Source: Chryseobacterium hagamense
GTDB lineage: Bacteria > Bacteroidota > Bacteroidia > Flavobacteriales > Weeksellaceae
Direction: 5' to 3'
Assembly: GCF_007991455.1 (NCBI RefSeq)
Contig: NZ_BJYJ01000003.1
Coordinates: 84,715 to 148,714, forward strand
Length of the DNA: 64,000 nt
Below, piece after piece: positions 61,852-64,000 of this stretch. How positions within the stretch are numbered: the stretch's first letter is position 1; the number at the start of each line of letters is the position of its first letter. The translations under genes and the position numbers were made by a program. The notes under the pieces are model-generated. The model saw nothing but the letters and a program-made list of their open reading frames with translations, was not told the origin of the DNA and ran no database searches.

Positions 61852-64000
61852 TTACCAGATAAACTCACATGGGAGTTGGCTTTCGGCGATTACTCTCAGT
61901 GATTTGGTTACATATAACCTTAGGAAAGCACCTGGCTTGACACTATAAACAGGTTTACCCTGTACAAGAACAGTCATAGGATAATCTTTCTGATCGAAAT
62001 TGTAGATCACAATCTGCTGTTTAGGATAAATTTCTTTGAAATTAACAGACATTTTAATCTCCTCGCCGATAATGTGGATTAGCCTGTTTCTGTCGTTCAC
62101 TTCAAGATTGCCTGAAGAATCGATCTCGTAATGATGCGGATCCAGCCGGATGGCATACTCGGATTCGTCATTGACGATTTCGTCCCTTAACTGCGCAGTA
62201 CTGCCGTCACCGACAAAAACTTCATCACTGATCGCATTTGCACTGATAACCCCTGCCGATGCCATGATTGGAGCAACAAACTCTTTTGCGCCGGATATAA
62301 GTTGCGTTCCAGTTGTCGTAACAAAATCATTAGAATTAAAGCTGCTTTGACTTACGTAATTATCCGTAAGATATTTTCTCTGTACAAAACTACCATCAAA
62401 CATTGGAACTTTATACTGAGCGAATATCCCTTCATTGTTAATATTATAGGCATTGGAAGAACCATTGTTCGAAGAAGTAATATATACACCTCCTGGGTAT
62501 AGATTTAAGTTACTGAAAATTGTACCATTCTCATTGGCCGCTACATTAAATCCATTTTCAATGTCTGCTAATAATTGAAAGCTTTGACCAGGAAAATATG
62601 AATTATTATAATCCGAAACCCAAAGTTTACCTTCGTAATATTGGTCCCTACCAATTTGCACTTTAGAATCAGGCGTTGAAAGAAGACCAGTTAGATTATT
62701 GGTTCCGGTTAATGGGATATAATCGCTTTGATTATTATAAGCGTCAGTCCAATTATCAATATCTGATTGAGTGAAGTCATTATTTCCCCAATGTCTTACC
62801 CAGTTGCTCCATCCTCCATCAGCTTTGGTTCTTGAAACAATATTGCCATTGTATCTTTCAGCTTGTATCTGTGTAGCTGAATATATATTCTCTGTTTCTA
62901 AGTGAAGTAAAGCTCTATATCCATCTTTTGCACCGGTATAATTACCAGAATTAACCGCTCCATAAGCAATACTGTAAAATCCTGTTTGAGATAGAGTATT
63001 TAAATCATGATTAGAACCAGTGTAGTCAATTGCAAACTTGTTTAAGTAATTGGTTAATTGATTTATAACCCATGTCTGGTAACCATCAGGATTAAAATTA
63101 CCTGCATGATAAACTAAATAACCATTAACATAAGCTCCTGATGCATTTGCCAAAAACCAATTTAAGTTTTCATTATTATACGGTTTGACAACAAACCCTG
63201 TAGATACGCCAAACCCATCGGTATCATCGTTAAATCTTTGAACATAGTGTGCAGAATCACTATACCCAGCAAGGAGTAATTTTTGACCGCTTGTTAAGCC
63301 TATTCCTGCATTAAATGTCTTTTGATGAATTATGGTTTGAGGTGTATCTAAGGTTACCGGGCTTAAATTTACGTTATCCCAAATTCCCCTCCATGAAGCA
63401 CCGTTAGCACCATCTGGATTATAGAATGTTTTGTAATACAAGCTATTACCATGTCTTCCCATAAAATCAGTGGTAAAAGAGTTTGCAGACATTCGCATAA
63501 AGGTACCATATTCATTCATTGGAAAATTAGTATTTCCTGTACCATTGGGTATCTCTACTGATGCTATTTCTGTGCCTATTGGTAACTGATTAGCGTTGGT
63601 ATTTGAAGTAAATGTAATACCTCTGTTCATCAATGCGGAACTATAAGCTTGTTTCCATTGGGCCGAATTGCCATCAATTTCACTAAAAATTCGCCCTGTC
63701 TGATCAAACGTAATCACATCACCTTGTGTTCCTCCACCTGTAACATAAAAGTTTACTCCTGTTGGTGATTGATAGATGCTCCAATCTTGTGGTACATTTG
63801 GGTCGTTAAGAACAAACCCTGCTTGCTGATAGAGTGTTCCTGTCATGGTATCACCTGATTTTTTAACAGAATTCGTAGCCAAATCATATCCTTGCTTCCA
63901 TTGGGCCGAATTGCCATGGGTACTGGAATAGATTGTTCCGTTGTTCCCAATATACACTGCAAAATTTGAAGAATCACCAAAATGGAAATTGATACCTTCA
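61852..64000 (-). CDS. Tail-fibre-like repetitive surface/phage protein, 3' part
   Basis: The frame is open to the right edge, so the N-terminus is missing and at least 715 residues remain. It is rich in Asn, Tyr, Gly and Ser. It contains two GNSAQWKQ(G/A)Y repeats (with a 22-bp direct DNA repeat at 63653-63674 and 63896-63917), a SDIDNWTDAYNNQSDYIPL segment, and tail-fibre-like phrases such as VKKSGDTMTGTLY and YHAGNFNPDGYQTWV. The C-terminal 110 residues (VGDGSTAQLRDEIV to the end) form a beta-rich knob without an S74 peptidase signature. The gene is more AT-rich than the rest. It probably belongs to a prophage or a contractile injection particle beyond the edge. Confidence 0.72.
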   Translation of the reverse strand, partial: EGINFHFGDSSNFAVYIGNNGTIYSSTHGNSAQWKQGYDLATNSVKKSGDTMTGTLYQQAGFVLNDPNVPQDWSIYQSPTGVNFYVTGGGTQGDVITFDQTGRIFSEIDGNSAQWKQAYSSALMNRGITFTSNTNANQLPIGTEIASVEIPNGTGNTNFPMNEYGTFMRMSANSFTTDFMGRHGNSLYYKTFYNPDGANGASWRGIWDNVNLSPVTLDTPQTIIHQKTFNAGIGLTSGQKLLLAGYSDSAHYVQRFNDDTDGFGVSTGFVVKPYNNENLNWFLANASGAYVNGYLVYHAGNFNPDGYQTWVINQLTNYLNKFAIDYTGSNHDLNTLSQTGFYSIAYGAVNSGNYTGAKDGYRALLHLETENIYSATQIQAERYNGNIVSRTKADGGWSNWVRHWGNNDFTQSDIDNWTDAYNNQSDYIPLTGTNNLTGLLSTPDSKVQIGRDQYYEGKLWVSDYNNSYFPGQSFQLLADIENGFNVAANENGTIFSNLNLYPGGVYITSSNNGSSNAYNINNEGIFAQYKVPMFDGSFVQRKYLTDNYVSQSSFNSNDFVTTTGTQLISGAKEFVAPIMASAGVISANAISDEVFVGDGSTAQLRDEIVNDESEYAIRLDPHHYEIDSSGNLEVNDRNRLIHIIGEEIKMSVNFKEIYPKQQIVIYNFDQKDYPMTVLVQGKPVYSVKPGAFLRLYVTKSLRVIAESQLPCEFIW

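Overview
The window looks like a chromosome segment of a Bacteroidota species, most likely a Chryseobacterium-like flavobacterium. The evidence is a SusC/SusD pair, a type IX secretion (T9SS) sorting domain, promoters with the Bacteroidota -7 element TAnnTTTG, and protein sequences typical of Weeksellaceae. The genus is an inference from sequence flavour, not from a marker gene.

About 0.6-30.8 kb, nearly all on the minus strand, is one pectin system. A long operon encodes GH28, GH2, CE12, GH106, a DUF4350-like protein, PL11 and GH105. A separate T9SS-exported PL1-like lyase and a SusC/SusD pair would open the polymer and import its fragments. RhaT, RhaI, RhaB and a RhaEW-type aldolase/dehydrogenase fusion would take L-rhamnose to DHAP and L-lactate, and an LldD-type enzyme would take lactate to pyruvate. 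Five transcription units of this region (rhaEW, susC, rhaT, the GH28 operon, PL1) share a 20-bp direct-repeat operator. In all five it lies exactly 17 bp upstream of a -7 box, so one regulator, not encoded here, probably controls both catabolism and depolymerisation.

About 31.5-50.4 kb is mixed: a CPBP membrane protease, a YcxB-like pseudogene with an in-frame TGA, a DUF6624-like protein, an orphan CHASE3/PAS hybrid histidine kinase, a bicupin-like protein, a secreted intradiol-dioxygenase-like protein, a LytS/LytT pair, a GC-rich DUF5694-like gene that looks foreign, a PLP decarboxylase, an AKR-SDR-AraC operon and an XRE regulator.

About 50.5-60.8 kb on the plus strand is an envelope-stress type operon behind a textbook Bacteroidota promoter. 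It holds a small Tir-chaperone/YbjN-like protein, PspA, a YqiJ-like OB-fold membrane protein, an SPFH/flotillin protein, a 1603-residue AAA ATPase (DUF3686 type) and a CPA1 Na+/H+ antiporter. The right edge holds a small helical protein and the 3' part of an AT-rich tail-fibre-like gene.

A dispersed intergenic repeat of about 335 bp occurs in both orientations. It has imperfect terminal inverted repeats (AACGTGAA...TTCACGTT) and an internal ACAGGA/TCCTGT hairpin. There are at least five substantial copies and two fragments. It contains no credible gene and resembles a MITE-like or REP-like family. I saw no tRNA, rRNA, CRISPR array or transposase gene.
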